Assembly: GCF_008761635.1 (NCBI RefSeq)
Contig: NZ_CP044344.1
Span: 3,410,001-3,474,000 of the forward strand
DNA from: Nocardioides cynanchi
GTDB taxonomy: Bacteria > Actinomycetota > Actinomycetes > Propionibacteriales > Nocardioidaceae
Length of the DNA stretch: 64,000 nt
Direction of reading: 5' to 3'
The position numbers were made by a program, and so were the translations under genes. Numbering within the stretch: the stretch's first letter is position 1; every line of letters begins with the position of its first letter. The notes under the pieces are model-generated. The model was given only the letters and a program-made list of their open reading frames with translations, made no database searches and was not told the origin of the DNA. Below are positions 43,182 through 51,892 of this stretch, piece by piece.

Positions 43182-44434
43182 CCGCCGCAGTGGACGTCCT
43201 CTACGTGTCGAGCGTCGCGACCCCGGCGGAGTTCGCCCGGATGCGCGAGCAGCTGCGGCCCGGCGCGCAGGAGGTCACCTACGGGATGCCGGACGCCGGG
43301 TTCAAGTTCCACAGCCTGATCCAGCAGGGCCTGCTGGCGCAGGGCTGCCGGATCCACGCGATCGTCGGCCGAAGCGCGTCGCACCGGTTCCACCTCGGCC
43401 GGTGGTGGCCGCGTCGTCGCGAGGTCGTCTCCGACCGGCTCACGGTGGACCATCTGGCCTTCCCCAACCTCCCGGTCCTCAAGCAGGTCTGGCTGGCCCT
43501 GGGCCTCGCCCGGCAGACGCTGGCCTGGCGGTGGCGGACGCGCCGTGCCGCCACCCGGGTGATGATCATCGACGGTGCCTACGTCTCGGCGATGGCCACC
43601 GTGCTGCCGTCCCTGCGCGGAGCGTCGCACCTGACCCGGATCGGCATCTTCGCCGATCTGTACTCCTACATGGCCGACGTCCACGATGCCAGCGGGCGTC
43701 GGGTCGGCCCGGTCCACTCCGCGGCCCGCCGTTCCGTCGCGACCTCGCTGTCGATGCTGGACGGCTACGTCGTGCTCACCGAGCAGATGGCCGAGGTGCT
43801 CGGCACCGACGGCAAGCCCTACGTCGTGATGGAGGGTCTGGTCGACGTCGAGGCATCCGCGCCCGCGCCCGAGGGCACCGAGAAGGCCTCCCACCCGACC
43901 GTGCTCTACGCCGGCGCGCTGCGCAAGGAGTACGGCGTCGAGTCGCTGGTCCGCGGCTTCCAGGCCTGGGACCGGCCCGACGCGGAGCTGGTCGTCTTCG
44001 GCCAGGGCGACTACGCAGCCGAGCTCGCGGCGATCGCGGCGGTGGATCCCCGGATCACCTACCGGGGGGTGGTGCCGACGGCCGAGGTGGTGGCGGCCGA
44101 GCGCACCGCCTGGCTGCTGGTGAACCCCCGGCCCGCCGAGGAGGAGTTCACCAAGTACTCCTTCCCGTCGAAGAACATGGAGTACCTCGTGTCCGGCACG
44201 GCGGTGCTCACCACACGTCTGCCGGGCATGCCGGTGGAGTACCTCGAGCACGTGCTCACCATCGACGAGCCCGGTCCCGACGGGGTCTCGCGAGGCCTCG
44301 AGAAGGCGTTCGCCGAAGGCTTCGACGCGCTGCTCCGTCGCGGCGAGCACGGCCGCGCCTTCGTGCTCGAGCACAAGAACAACGTCCGTCAAGCGTCCCG
44401 TATCCTCAGCCTGTCTCGGAGGCCAGCCAGATGA
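43178..44434 (+). CDS. GT4-like glycosyltransferase
   Basis: A 418-residue GT-B protein. N-terminal VLYVSSVATPAEF and a His/Trp-rich loop (HRFHLGRWWPRRREV), MIIDGAYVSAM, then the C-terminal half with VLYAGALRKEYGVESLV and KYSFPSKNMEYLVSGTAVLT in place of the classic motif. The pattern is of capsule transferases whose acceptor cannot be predicted. GTG start overlaps the previous stop; stop overlaps the next gene. Confidence 0.8.
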   Translation: MTAAVDVLYVSSVATPAEFARMREQLRPGAQEVTYGMPDAGFKFHSLIQQGLLAQGCRIHAIVGRSASHRFHLGRWWPRRREVVSDRLTVDHLAFPNLPVLKQVWLALGLARQTLAWRWRTRRAATRVMIIDGAYVSAMATVLPSLRGASHLTRIGIFADLYSYMADVHDASGRRVGPVHSAARRSVATSLSMLDGYVVLTEQMAEVLGTDGKPYVVMEGLVDVEASAPAPEGTEKASHPTVLYAGALRKEYGVESLVRGFQAWDRPDAELVVFGQGDYAAELAAIAAVDPRITYRGVVPTAEVVAAERTAWLLVNPRPAEEEFTKYSFPSKNMEYLVSGTAVLTTRLPGMPVEYLEHVLTIDEPGPDGVSRGLEKAFAEGFDALLRRGEHGRAFVLEHKNNVRQASRILSLSRRPAR

Positions 44435-45918
44435 ACACCACCCGCACCAGGACCCGCGTCCTGAGCCACCCGCAGCTGCGCGACAACGACGCGCCGCTGC
44501 TGTTCGACTTCACCGGCAGCAGCCGCTACGTCCCCTTGCTGGCCGGCGCCGGGCTCTTCGTGGTCGCCATGCTGCTGTCCCTGTTCGGGCCGATCGACTG
44601 GCAGATGGACAACGCCGTCGAGGTCTACGGTCTGCTGACGGCCTACCTGGTCGCGATGGTCGCGGGCTACTGGTGGGCGGTCCGGCGCAAGGGCGGGCGG
44701 CCGGTCGGCGGGCGGTGGCCTCTGCCGCAAGCGAGTGCGATCGTGGTGGTCGGCTCCGTCCTCTACCTCGTTCTCTACCCCCTGACGGTCTACGACGCCA
44801 CCGGGCAGTGGTTCCCGAACGTCGTCCAGGGCCTCCTGCACCCGGGACAGGCCTACGCCGCGAAGACGGCCGCAGAGCTTGCGATCCCGCAGTACGCCGT
44901 CTACCTCGGCACGCTGGTCGCGCCCCTGACCATCGCCGTCCTGCCGCTGACGCTCTTCTTCTGGCCCCGGCTCTCCCCCTTGGCCCGCGGGCTCGGAGTG
45001 GCCACGATCCTGATGACCCTGGCGCTCGGGGTCGCCCGCGCGGTCAACCAGGACGTCGGTGACCTCTGCGGCTACATCGTGCTCTTCCTGGTCCTGGTCG
45101 CGTCGACGAGCCGCGTGGGGCGTGGACGCTGGAAGCGGTCGCTGACCTGTCTCGCGGGCGCCGTTCTGGTCGCCGGGCTCTTCCTCGGCTACTACCACAC
45201 CGTGATCTCCGGCCGCGTGGAGACGGACGCGGTCACCTCCGGCCAACACCGGCACCAGTCCCTGAACGATGCGATGCGCAACCAGGCGCTGGTCAGCCTG
45301 GGCACCACCCGGACCGACAGCGTGTTCTACACGGTGGTGCCCACGGCGGCGCAGCCGACCGGCTCGGTGTTCACCAGCTATCTCACCCAGGGCTACAAGG
45401 GGTTGTCCCTCGCCCTGGACGCGACCTGGCACCCGACGTACGGCCTCGGTTTCTCCACCTTCGTCCGGCACAACGTGTCGCGGGTCCTCGGGCTCGACGA
45501 GAACGCCGTCGAGGCCCGGACCTACGAGGGCCAGGTGAGCGCCGAGGGATGGACCGCCGGAGTCCAGTGGTCGACCTTCTTCATCCACCCCGCGTCCGAC
45601 CTCACGTTCCTCGGCGTGATCCCCTTGATGGTGCTGATCGGGTTCGCCTTCGGATCGGCGTGGCGCGACACCTGCACCCGTGCCGATCCGGTCGCCTGCG
45701 TGGTGTTCTTCTACCTCGGCATCCAGGTGCTCTACCTCTCGGCCAACAACCAGCTGTACGAAGGGGGCCGGCTGGCGGTCGGGTTCACGGTGGCGCTGGT
45801 CGCCTGGCTGCTGCTGCGGGTACGCCGGCCCAGGGTCCACGAGCCGGACCGGCAGTCCAGCGCGGTCCGCTCGTCGGTCGGCGCACCGGCCGTCGCGCGC
45901 GGCGACGCGCGGGACTGA
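44431..45918 (+). CDS. Polysaccharide polymerase-type membrane protein, candidate 2
   Basis: A 495-residue protein with about ten to twelve helices and a large non-cytoplasmic loop (about 255-390) rich in Thr/Gln/His. It ends the plus-strand capsule operon, where Wzy polymerases often lie, and has the low conservation typical of Wzy, so function is by topology and position. ATG overlaps the previous stop (ATGA). The C-terminal tail (470-495) is Arg/Asp/Ser-rich. Confidence 0.65.
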   Translation: MNTTRTRTRVLSHPQLRDNDAPLLFDFTGSSRYVPLLAGAGLFVVAMLLSLFGPIDWQMDNAVEVYGLLTAYLVAMVAGYWWAVRRKGGRPVGGRWPLPQASAIVVVGSVLYLVLYPLTVYDATGQWFPNVVQGLLHPGQAYAAKTAAELAIPQYAVYLGTLVAPLTIAVLPLTLFFWPRLSPLARGLGVATILMTLALGVARAVNQDVGDLCGYIVLFLVLVASTSRVGRGRWKRSLTCLAGAVLVAGLFLGYYHTVISGRVETDAVTSGQHRHQSLNDAMRNQALVSLGTTRTDSVFYTVVPTAAQPTGSVFTSYLTQGYKGLSLALDATWHPTYGLGFSTFVRHNVSRVLGLDENAVEARTYEGQVSAEGWTAGVQWSTFFIHPASDLTFLGVIPLMVLIGFAFGSAWRDTCTRADPVACVVFFYLGIQVLYLSANNQLYEGGRLAVGFTVALVAWLLLRVRRPRVHEPDRQSSAVRSSVGAPAVARGDARD

Positions 45919-45951
45919 CAGCGCAGCCGCCGCGGCAGCCCAGGGGTGTGG

Positions 45952-47208
45952 TCAGGCCGTGGCGTTCGGCACGTCGGCGGCGACCGGTTCGGACGCCGGA
46001 CGAACGGCGCTGATCCAGGAGAGCACGGCGAGGATCGCCGCGGACGCCGCGAGAGCGGCCTGAACGCCGGTGGCGGTGCCCAGGAGCAACGCCGCACCAC
46101 CCGCTGCGACGACAGCGACAACGAGGTAGACCACGCGGAACACTGCGCTGACGTGAGTGCGACCCGCCGCTCTGAGCAGCGTGATCGCACCCGTCCACAC
46201 CGACAGTCCGACGAACTCGGCGGTGCTGAACGGAAGCACCCTGCGGGCGCTGTCCCACGTGGGGCCCAGGAGGAAGTGGCCCAGGCCGTCGGGTAGCAGC
46301 CACACGGCCGCTCCCCACAGCACGGAGCAGCCAGCGAGCCCCAGGGACACCATGATCATGAAGGTGCGGCCCTGCGCCTGCGATCGACGCGTGACCTCCG
46401 CGACGGCCCCGAGCCCCACGGCCGCGATGCCCACGTTGATCGGGCTCATCAGCGTCGACGCACCGCGCAGCGAGCCGACGGTCGCAGGGGAGCAGACCGT
46501 GGCCACCAGGAACACGACGAGGAGCGGCGTCACCGCCGCCGTCAGGGCATCGACGGTCAGGTGGCGACGGCGCCGGTCCTGTGCGAACCAGCGCCAGGTC
46601 CCGCGCCAGACCGGACGTCGCAGGCAGTGCCGGATCGCGCCGAGTGCGAGCAGGCCGCCGAGCACCCAGCCGCCAGCGGCAGCAAGCGCACCCATGCCTT
46701 GAGACAGCGCGCTGATGCCGAGAACGGCCAAGGCCGTGCATACCCAGACGAGGTCGGAGATCAGCGCCCTGCTCGGGACACCGCGCGCGACGGCAACGAA
46801 GCGGGCGACGTCCTGGACGACCAGGAAGGGTGAGGCGCAGGCCAGCAGCAGCAGGGTGCCGCGCAGACTCGACCCGTCGCCGACGAGGGCGCCGAGGGCA
46901 GCGACGACGACCCCGATGGCCGCACCGGTGACGAGTGCCACTGCCATGGAGCGCCCGATCGCCTCGTCGACGGCTCGGGGATCTGTCTCGTGCGGAAGAT
47001 CGACGCTCAGCGGCACCCCGAGGTTCGCACGTGACAGACCCAGGCCCACCGCCAGCACGCTGAAGCCGACCGCGAACGTCCCGAATTCGCTGGTCGTCAG
47101 CAGCCTGGCCACCAGGATCACCAGCAGGAAGTTGCTCGCGCTGCTCAGACCCTGATCAACGAAGATCGCAAGGCTTCGTCGGCCAGAACGTGCTGGCGGT
47201 CGAGTCAC
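45952..47208 (-). CDS. Polysaccharide flippase (Wzx-like), candidate 2
   Basis: A 418-residue MOP-type membrane protein: SLAIFVDQGLSSASNFLLVILVARLL at the start and FGTFAVGFSVL are typical of Wzx/oligosaccharide flippases; about twelve helices follow. It runs opposite to the main operon, downstream of cysN by 6 bases, so it is co-transcribed with the sulfate-activation genes. GTG start. A second flippase suggests a second polymer or a dedicated sulfated unit. Confidence 0.85.
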   Translation of the reverse strand: MTRPPARSGRRSLAIFVDQGLSSASNFLLVILVARLLTTSEFGTFAVGFSVLAVGLGLSRANLGVPLSVDLPHETDPRAVDEAIGRSMAVALVTGAAIGVVVAALGALVGDGSSLRGTLLLLACASPFLVVQDVARFVAVARGVPSRALISDLVWVCTALAVLGISALSQGMGALAAAGGWVLGGLLALGAIRHCLRRPVWRGTWRWFAQDRRRRHLTVDALTAAVTPLLVVFLVATVCSPATVGSLRGASTLMSPINVGIAAVGLGAVAEVTRRSQAQGRTFMIMVSLGLAGCSVLWGAAVWLLPDGLGHFLLGPTWDSARRVLPFSTAEFVGLSVWTGAITLLRAAGRTHVSAVFRVVYLVVAVVAAGGAALLLGTATGVQAALAASAAILAVLSWISAVRPASEPVAADVPNATA

Positions 47209-47214
47209 CGGTGA

Positions 47215-48465
47215 CTAGCTGCCCGAGTTGATCATCCCGGCGCCGACGGTGACCCCGGTGGCCTCGTCGATCAGGATGAACGACCCGGTGGTGCGGTTCT
47301 TGGAGTAGGGGTCGCACAGCAGCGGCACCGTGGTGCGCAGCTGGACGCGGCCGATCTCGTTGAGGCCCAGCTCCTTGGTCTCCTGGTCGCGGTGCAGCGT
47401 GTTGACGTCGAGGCGGTACTGGATCTCCTTGACCATCGCCCGGCCCATCCGCGTCGTGTGCTTGATGGCCAGCTTCTGCCGCGGGCGCAGCGGCTCGTTG
47501 GTCATCCAGCAGATCATCGCGTCGATGTCCTGGCTGGGCTTCGGCGCGTTCTTGACCCGGGCGATCATGTCGCCGCGGCTCACGTCGACGTCGTCGGAGA
47601 GCCGGACCGTGACCGACATCGGCGGGAACGCCTCGTCGACCTCCCGGTCGAACAGGTCGATGCCTTCGATCGTCGAGGTCATGCCACTGGGCAGGACGAC
47701 GACCTCGTCGCCCTTCTTCAGCACGCCACCGGCGACCTGTCCGGCGTACCCGCGGTAGTCGTGGTACTCGTCGGACTTCGGGCGTACGACGTACTGCACG
47801 GGGAAGCGGGTGTCGACCAGGTCGCGGTCGGAGGCCACGTGCACGTGCTCGAGGTGGTGCATCAGCGTGGGCCCGTGGTACCACGGGGTGTTCTCCGAGC
47901 GGGTCACCACGTTGTCGCCCTTGAGCGCCGAGATCGGGATCACCGCGAGGTCGGGGATCGACAGCTTGGTGGCGAAGTTGGTGAACTCGTCGTGGATCTT
48001 CTCGTAGATGTCCTGGTCCCAGTCGACGAGGTCCATCTTGTTGATGGCCAGCACCAGGTGCGGCACCCGCAGCAGCGACAGCAGCACGGCGTGGCGCCGG
48101 CTCTGCTCGGTCAGGCCCTGCCGAGCGTCGACCAGGACCAGCCCCAGGTCGGCGGTCGAGGCACCGGTGACCATGTTGCGGGTGTACTGGATGTGGCCCG
48201 GGGTGTCGGCGATGATGAACTTGCGTGACGGGGTCGCGAAGTAGCGGTAGGCGACGTCGATGGTGATGCCCTGCTCACGCTCGGAGCGCAGGCCGTCGGT
48301 CAGCAGGGCGAGGTCGGTGTAGTCGTAGCCGCGCGAGTGGCTGGTGGCCTCGACGGCCTCGAGCTGGTCCTCGAAGATCGACTTGGAGTCGAGGAGCAGC
48401 CGCCCGATCAGGGTGGACTTCCCGTCGTCGACCGAGCCGGCGGTGGCGAATCGGAGCAGGTCCAT
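47215..48465 (-). CDS. cysN: Sulfate adenylyltransferase GTPase subunit CysN
   Basis: A 416-residue GTPase that drives ATP sulfurylase. EF-Tu-like motifs: G1 GSVDDGKST near 10-18, G3 DTPGH near 87-91, NKMD near 142-145, SALK near 177. ITIDVAYRYF matches CysN. Unlike NodQ/CysNC it stops after the beta-barrel domains, with no APS-kinase domain; that activity is in the gene at 54161-55993. Start ATG overlaps the cysD stop (TGATG). Confidence 0.95.
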   Translation of the reverse strand: MDLLRFATAGSVDDGKSTLIGRLLLDSKSIFEDQLEAVEATSHSRGYDYTDLALLTDGLRSEREQGITIDVAYRYFATPSRKFIIADTPGHIQYTRNMVTGASTADLGLVLVDARQGLTEQSRRHAVLLSLLRVPHLVLAINKMDLVDWDQDIYEKIHDEFTNFATKLSIPDLAVIPISALKGDNVVTRSENTPWYHGPTLMHHLEHVHVASDRDLVDTRFPVQYVVRPKSDEYHDYRGYAGQVAGGVLKKGDEVVVLPSGMTSTIEGIDLFDREVDEAFPPMSVTVRLSDDVDVSRGDMIARVKNAPKPSQDIDAMICWMTNEPLRPRQKLAIKHTTRMGRAMVKEIQYRLDVNTLHRDQETKELGLNEIGRVQLRTTVPLLCDPYSKNRTTGSFILIDEATGVTVGAGMINSGS

Positions 48466-49385
48466 CAGAAGTAGCCCTCTTTCTTCCGGTCCTCCATGGC
48501 TGCCTCGGAGAACCGGTCGTCGCCTCGGGTGGCCCCACGCTCGGTGACGCGGGCGATGGCGATCTCGTCGATGATCTTGGGAATGGTGTCGGCGTCGGAC
48601 TCGACGGCACCGGTCAGGGTCAGGTCGCCGACCGTGCGGTAGCGCACGACCTTCTCCACGACCTCCTCGCCGGGCTTGCAGGGGTTGAGCGGGTTCTCGC
48701 TCATCCACATGCCGTCACGCTGGAAGACGCGGCGCTCGTGGGCGAAGTAGATCGAGGGGAGCTCGACCTCCTCCTGTCCGAGGTAGTGCCAGACGTCGAG
48801 CTCGGTCCAGTTGGACAGCGGGAAGATCCGCATGTGCTCGCCGCCGTGGATGCGGCCGTTGTAGAGGCTCCAGAGCTCGGGGCGCTGCATCTTGGGGTCC
48901 CACTGGCCGAAGTCGTCGCGGTGGGAGTAGACGCGCTCCTTGGCGCGGGCCTTCTCCTCGTCGCGGCGGCCGCCGCCGAAGAGGGCGTTGAAGCCGTTCT
49001 CCTCGATCGCGTCGAGCAGGGTGGCGGTCTGCATCCGGTTGCGGCTGGTCTTGCCGTCGTCGACGACCACGCCCTTCTTGATCGCCTCGTCGATGCTGGC
49101 CACCACGATCCGGACCCCGAGCCGGTTGACCCAGTTGTCACGGGTCTCGAGGACCTCGGGGAAGTCGAGCCCGGTGTCGATCTGCAGCAGGGGGAAGGGG
49201 ATCTTGGCCGGGAAGAACGCCTTCTCCGCCAGCCGCAGCATGACGATGGAGTCCTTGCCGCCCGAGAACATCAGGACCGGCTTCTCGAACTCGGCGGCGA
49301 CTTCGCGGAAGATGTGGATCGACTCCGCCTCGAGCTGGTCGAGCTGGCTCAGCTGGTAGTCGACATGCGTCGGTGGTGCACTCAT
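48465..49385 (-). CDS. cysD: Sulfate adenylyltransferase catalytic subunit CysD
   Basis: A 306-residue PP-loop enzyme that makes APS from sulfate and ATP. PP-loop motif FSGGKDSIVMLRLA near residues 40-53, FNALFGGGRRDEEKARAKERV, RIFPLSNWTELDVW and the SIYFAHERRVFQRDGMW segment are all present. The cysD-cysN-flippase order on the minus strand inside a capsule cluster suggests PAPS supply for sulfation rather than only cysteine synthesis. Divergent from a PqqD-like gene. Confidence 0.95.
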   Translation of the reverse strand: MSAPPTHVDYQLSQLDQLEAESIHIFREVAAEFEKPVLMFSGGKDSIVMLRLAEKAFFPAKIPFPLLQIDTGLDFPEVLETRDNWVNRLGVRIVVASIDEAIKKGVVVDDGKTSRNRMQTATLLDAIEENGFNALFGGGRRDEEKARAKERVYSHRDDFGQWDPKMQRPELWSLYNGRIHGGEHMRIFPLSNWTELDVWHYLGQEEVELPSIYFAHERRVFQRDGMWMSENPLNPCKPGEEVVEKVVRYRTVGDLTLTGAVESDADTIPKIIDEIAIARVTERGATRGDDRFSEAAMEDRKKEGYF

Positions 49386-49447
49386 CGGATGGTGGGGCCT
49401 CTCCTCGGGACAGCAGCCCTCATGGTATCGGCCGGGCGCTTCAGCCC

Positions 49448-49462
49448 TAAACTCGGCGCGTG
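49448..49462 (+). promoter_or_regulatory. -10 element of the second PqqD-like gene
   Basis: TAAACT at 49448-49453, 6 bases, then GTG at 49460; no ribosome site. Leaderless geometry again. Confidence 0.6.
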
Positions 49463-49783
49463 TCCGACCCAGCCTCCCGCCCACGTGGTGAGGCCGCCGT
49501 CGACGGCACGGTCTGGCGGCGCTCCGGCAGCGCGGCGTACGTCGAGTCCGACGAGCGCGTGGTCGTCCTGGACCTCGACCATCTCGACCACCAGCCCTAC
49601 GTCTTCGAGGGCTCGGCCGCGCAGATCTGGGCCTGTCTGGACGGCGACCGCACCGAGGTCGAGATCGTGGCCGACCTCGCCGAGGCGTTCGGCGCACCCG
49701 TGGAGCAGGTCGCTCCCGACGTCCGGGCCTTCATCGACCGGCTGGCCGACCTGTCTCTCATTCTCCCCGGCCCCGGCGACTGA
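49460..49783 (+). CDS. PqqD-like small protein, second copy
   Basis: A 107-residue protein with the PqqD pattern: WRRSGSAAYVESDERVVVL (strand pair), then FEGSAAQIWACLDGDRTEVE (turn and helix; the S..IW of PqqD proteins is clear) and a C-terminal helix ending DLSLILPGPGD. It binds peptides in other systems. No radical-SAM or other modifying enzyme adjoins. It is convergent with the DUF4012 gene and divergent from cysD. Confidence 0.78.
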   Translation: MSDPASRPRGEAAVDGTVWRRSGSAAYVESDERVVVLDLDHLDHQPYVFEGSAAQIWACLDGDRTEVEIVADLAEAFGAPVEQVAPDVRAFIDRLADLSLILPGPGD

Positions 49784-49785
49784 CC

Positions 49786-51726
49786 TCACTGCTTGACGAC
49801 CGGGACCTTCCAGGAGCTGGACTCGGTGAGCTGGGGCACCACGAGCACCGCCAGCTGCGGGCTTCGAAGGGTCCAGCCCGAGGGCAACGTCCCGAAGGTG
49901 TATCCGCTCGGGATCGTCAGCGAGATAGCGTTGGTCTGGGGCTGGACCAGGTCCTGCGGGTCCAGCGCCACCCGATACATCAGGTCCCCGGACGCCCGGT
50001 CGACCGTGGCCGCGTGCGGGACCGTGTAGCGGACGGTCAGCTGGACACCCTGCTGCGGCGCGAGCAGCCACCCGTGCCTGAGCACCGGACGGTTGCGGAC
50101 CCCCGGCAGCCTCGTGGTCGACTGCTCGAGCGACTCGTGCACCATCGGGGAGCTGTTGCCCAACGCGTCCTCGAGCTGGGCGCCGTACGGCAGGAAGACC
50201 CCGATCAAGGTGCCCAGCCACCTCGTGTCGTAACCGGTCTGCGGGTCGGGGGTCGGCAGCGTGTAGGGGGGAGCCGGATTCTGGACCAGGACGTTCAGGG
50301 TCTCGGCCGCGCTTCCGTCAGGTCTCAGCCCGACCTGCATGTCGACCTGTCGGGACTGCCAGAAGTCGGACTTGCTGCCGTTGAGGTTCTGGGTGAAGAC
50401 GCCCAGGTAGTCGTGCCGCGTCGTCGACAGGTTGCCGCTGAAGCCGGCGGAGGCGAAGGCGTGCTGCACCAGGGGCTGCCGGAAGTACAGCGCGACGTGC
50501 CGGCCCTTGGCGTCGTCGAGAAGTGACCGCGCCTTGGCGACGAAGTTGCCGCCGCTGAGGAACTTCTGCTGGAAGGCGGGCACCAGCGCGTTGTTGAGGC
50601 GGCGACGCTGGTAGGCGTTCTGGAAGCTGTCGTAGCTGCCGGCCAGGGACTGCACCAGGTTGTCGGCGTTGAGCTCGCCGTAGCCGGGCACCTGCATCGG
50701 CCCGGTGATCCGGAACAGCTCGGCCAGGGCCTGGAGGTCCACCGCGATCAGCCCCTGGCACCGCTGTCCGGTCTGGGCCTGCCAGGCGCGGAGCAGCTCC
50801 TCGCCGGACACCCGCCACCACGGCGAGTACGCCGCCGCGGCCAGACGTCGTGGCCCGGGCGGGTGGAAGAGGTTGCCCTTGACGGGCGGCCAGTTCAGGA
50901 AGGGCTTGGCCTGGTCCACGTCAGCCACGCTCTGGCTGCGCCCGAAGGTGATCAGCCCGTGGTCGAAGGTGATGGACGCCATCTGGAGCGTCGCGCCACC
51001 GGAGAACCGCTGCTCGGCGGGGTTCATGATCGTCAGCAGATAGGTACGCCGTCCCCGGGCGCCGAGGACTGCCGGCAGCTGGTCGAGCAGCGGCTTGAAG
51101 CTGCGGTAGGTCCCTTGGGTGGTCGATAGCTGCTCGGTCGCCCGCTTCTTCAGCGAGTCGATCTTGCCTCCGACGAGAGGGTCGTTGCCGCGCACCGCTG
51201 CGATCTCGGCCTGCGCGGCTCGCAGGTGCGGCCCGATCCGTCGGGCCTGCGCGGCGATCTGCCGGACGTCGTGGATGTTGACCCGGGTGCCCTCGATCAG
51301 CTGCGACTCGGGGGAGGTGGCGTGGGCGATCAGGTTGACGCCGATGGTCGCGGCCGTCGTCGCCTGGTCGAGCGCGGCGACGAGGTGGCGGCCGTCGGCC
51401 ACGGCCGGGCCGAGCACCGGAAGGTGCGACCATGCGTTCGCGACGAAACCGTCGAGGTGGCCCTGCGCTCCCTGGACGTTGCCCCGTGCCTGCGCCAGGG
51501 CCTGCTGCGCCTGCGGGATCTGCTCGGAGGACACCGCGTCGTTCGCCTGCTGGAGCTCGTTCGCGGCAGCGGCCGCGTCGTGGTGCGCCAGCAGCAGCGG
51601 CAGCAGCGTCAACAGGAAGGCCGCGACGAGCAGGCCGACCCCGCAGCCGACCCTGATCAGCAGGCGCCGGGACACCGCTCCCAGCCCGGGGACCCGCACG
51701 CGCCGGGACGGGTCGCGGTGCTTCAT
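49786..51726 (-). CDS. DUF4012 protein, membrane-anchored
   Basis: A 646-residue protein with one membrane helix at residues 23-47 and a long outside part, starting with an Ala/Gln-rich coiled coil (55-100). DUF4012 lies at about 220-640, with ILTIMNPAEQRFSGGATLQ-like, GSYDSFQNAYQRRRLN and RHDYLGVFTQNLNGSK segments. The family is common in actinobacterial capsule loci and has no established function. A possible minus-strand -10 (TATACT near 51807-51812) lies upstream in an AT-rich spot. Confidence 0.82.
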   Translation of the reverse strand: MKHRDPSRRVRVPGLGAVSRRLLIRVGCGVGLLVAAFLLTLLPLLLAHHDAAAAANELQQANDAVSSEQIPQAQQALAQARGNVQGAQGHLDGFVANAWSHLPVLGPAVADGRHLVAALDQATTAATIGVNLIAHATSPESQLIEGTRVNIHDVRQIAAQARRIGPHLRAAQAEIAAVRGNDPLVGGKIDSLKKRATEQLSTTQGTYRSFKPLLDQLPAVLGARGRRTYLLTIMNPAEQRFSGGATLQMASITFDHGLITFGRSQSVADVDQAKPFLNWPPVKGNLFHPPGPRRLAAAAYSPWWRVSGEELLRAWQAQTGQRCQGLIAVDLQALAELFRITGPMQVPGYGELNADNLVQSLAGSYDSFQNAYQRRRLNNALVPAFQQKFLSGGNFVAKARSLLDDAKGRHVALYFRQPLVQHAFASAGFSGNLSTTRHDYLGVFTQNLNGSKSDFWQSRQVDMQVGLRPDGSAAETLNVLVQNPAPPYTLPTPDPQTGYDTRWLGTLIGVFLPYGAQLEDALGNSSPMVHESLEQSTTRLPGVRNRPVLRHGWLLAPQQGVQLTVRYTVPHAATVDRASGDLMYRVALDPQDLVQPQTNAISLTIPSGYTFGTLPSGWTLRSPQLAVLVVPQLTESSSWKVPVVKQ

Positions 51727-51870
51727 GCGTAGAGGTCCTTCGTGGGGTCAGGATCGGCCCGCGATGTGTGCGACGCGCGCTAGATGTTCACGGCAGAAGT
51801 GAAAAGTATAGGGACGCGCACCCCAGACCCACGCTTCCGCGGCGCCCGACCGGCTCCGGTGGACGCGCCC

Positions 51871-51887
51871 TCACCCGCTCCGGGTGA
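51871..51887 (-). terminator. Hairpin after the first TauE/SafE gene
   Basis: TCACCCG (51871-51877) pairs with CGGGTGA (51881-51887) over a 3-base loop, 5 bases beyond the stop of the minus-strand TauE/SafE gene. No T run, but position and compactness fit a terminator. Confidence 0.5.
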
Positions 51888-51892
51888 CCGGG

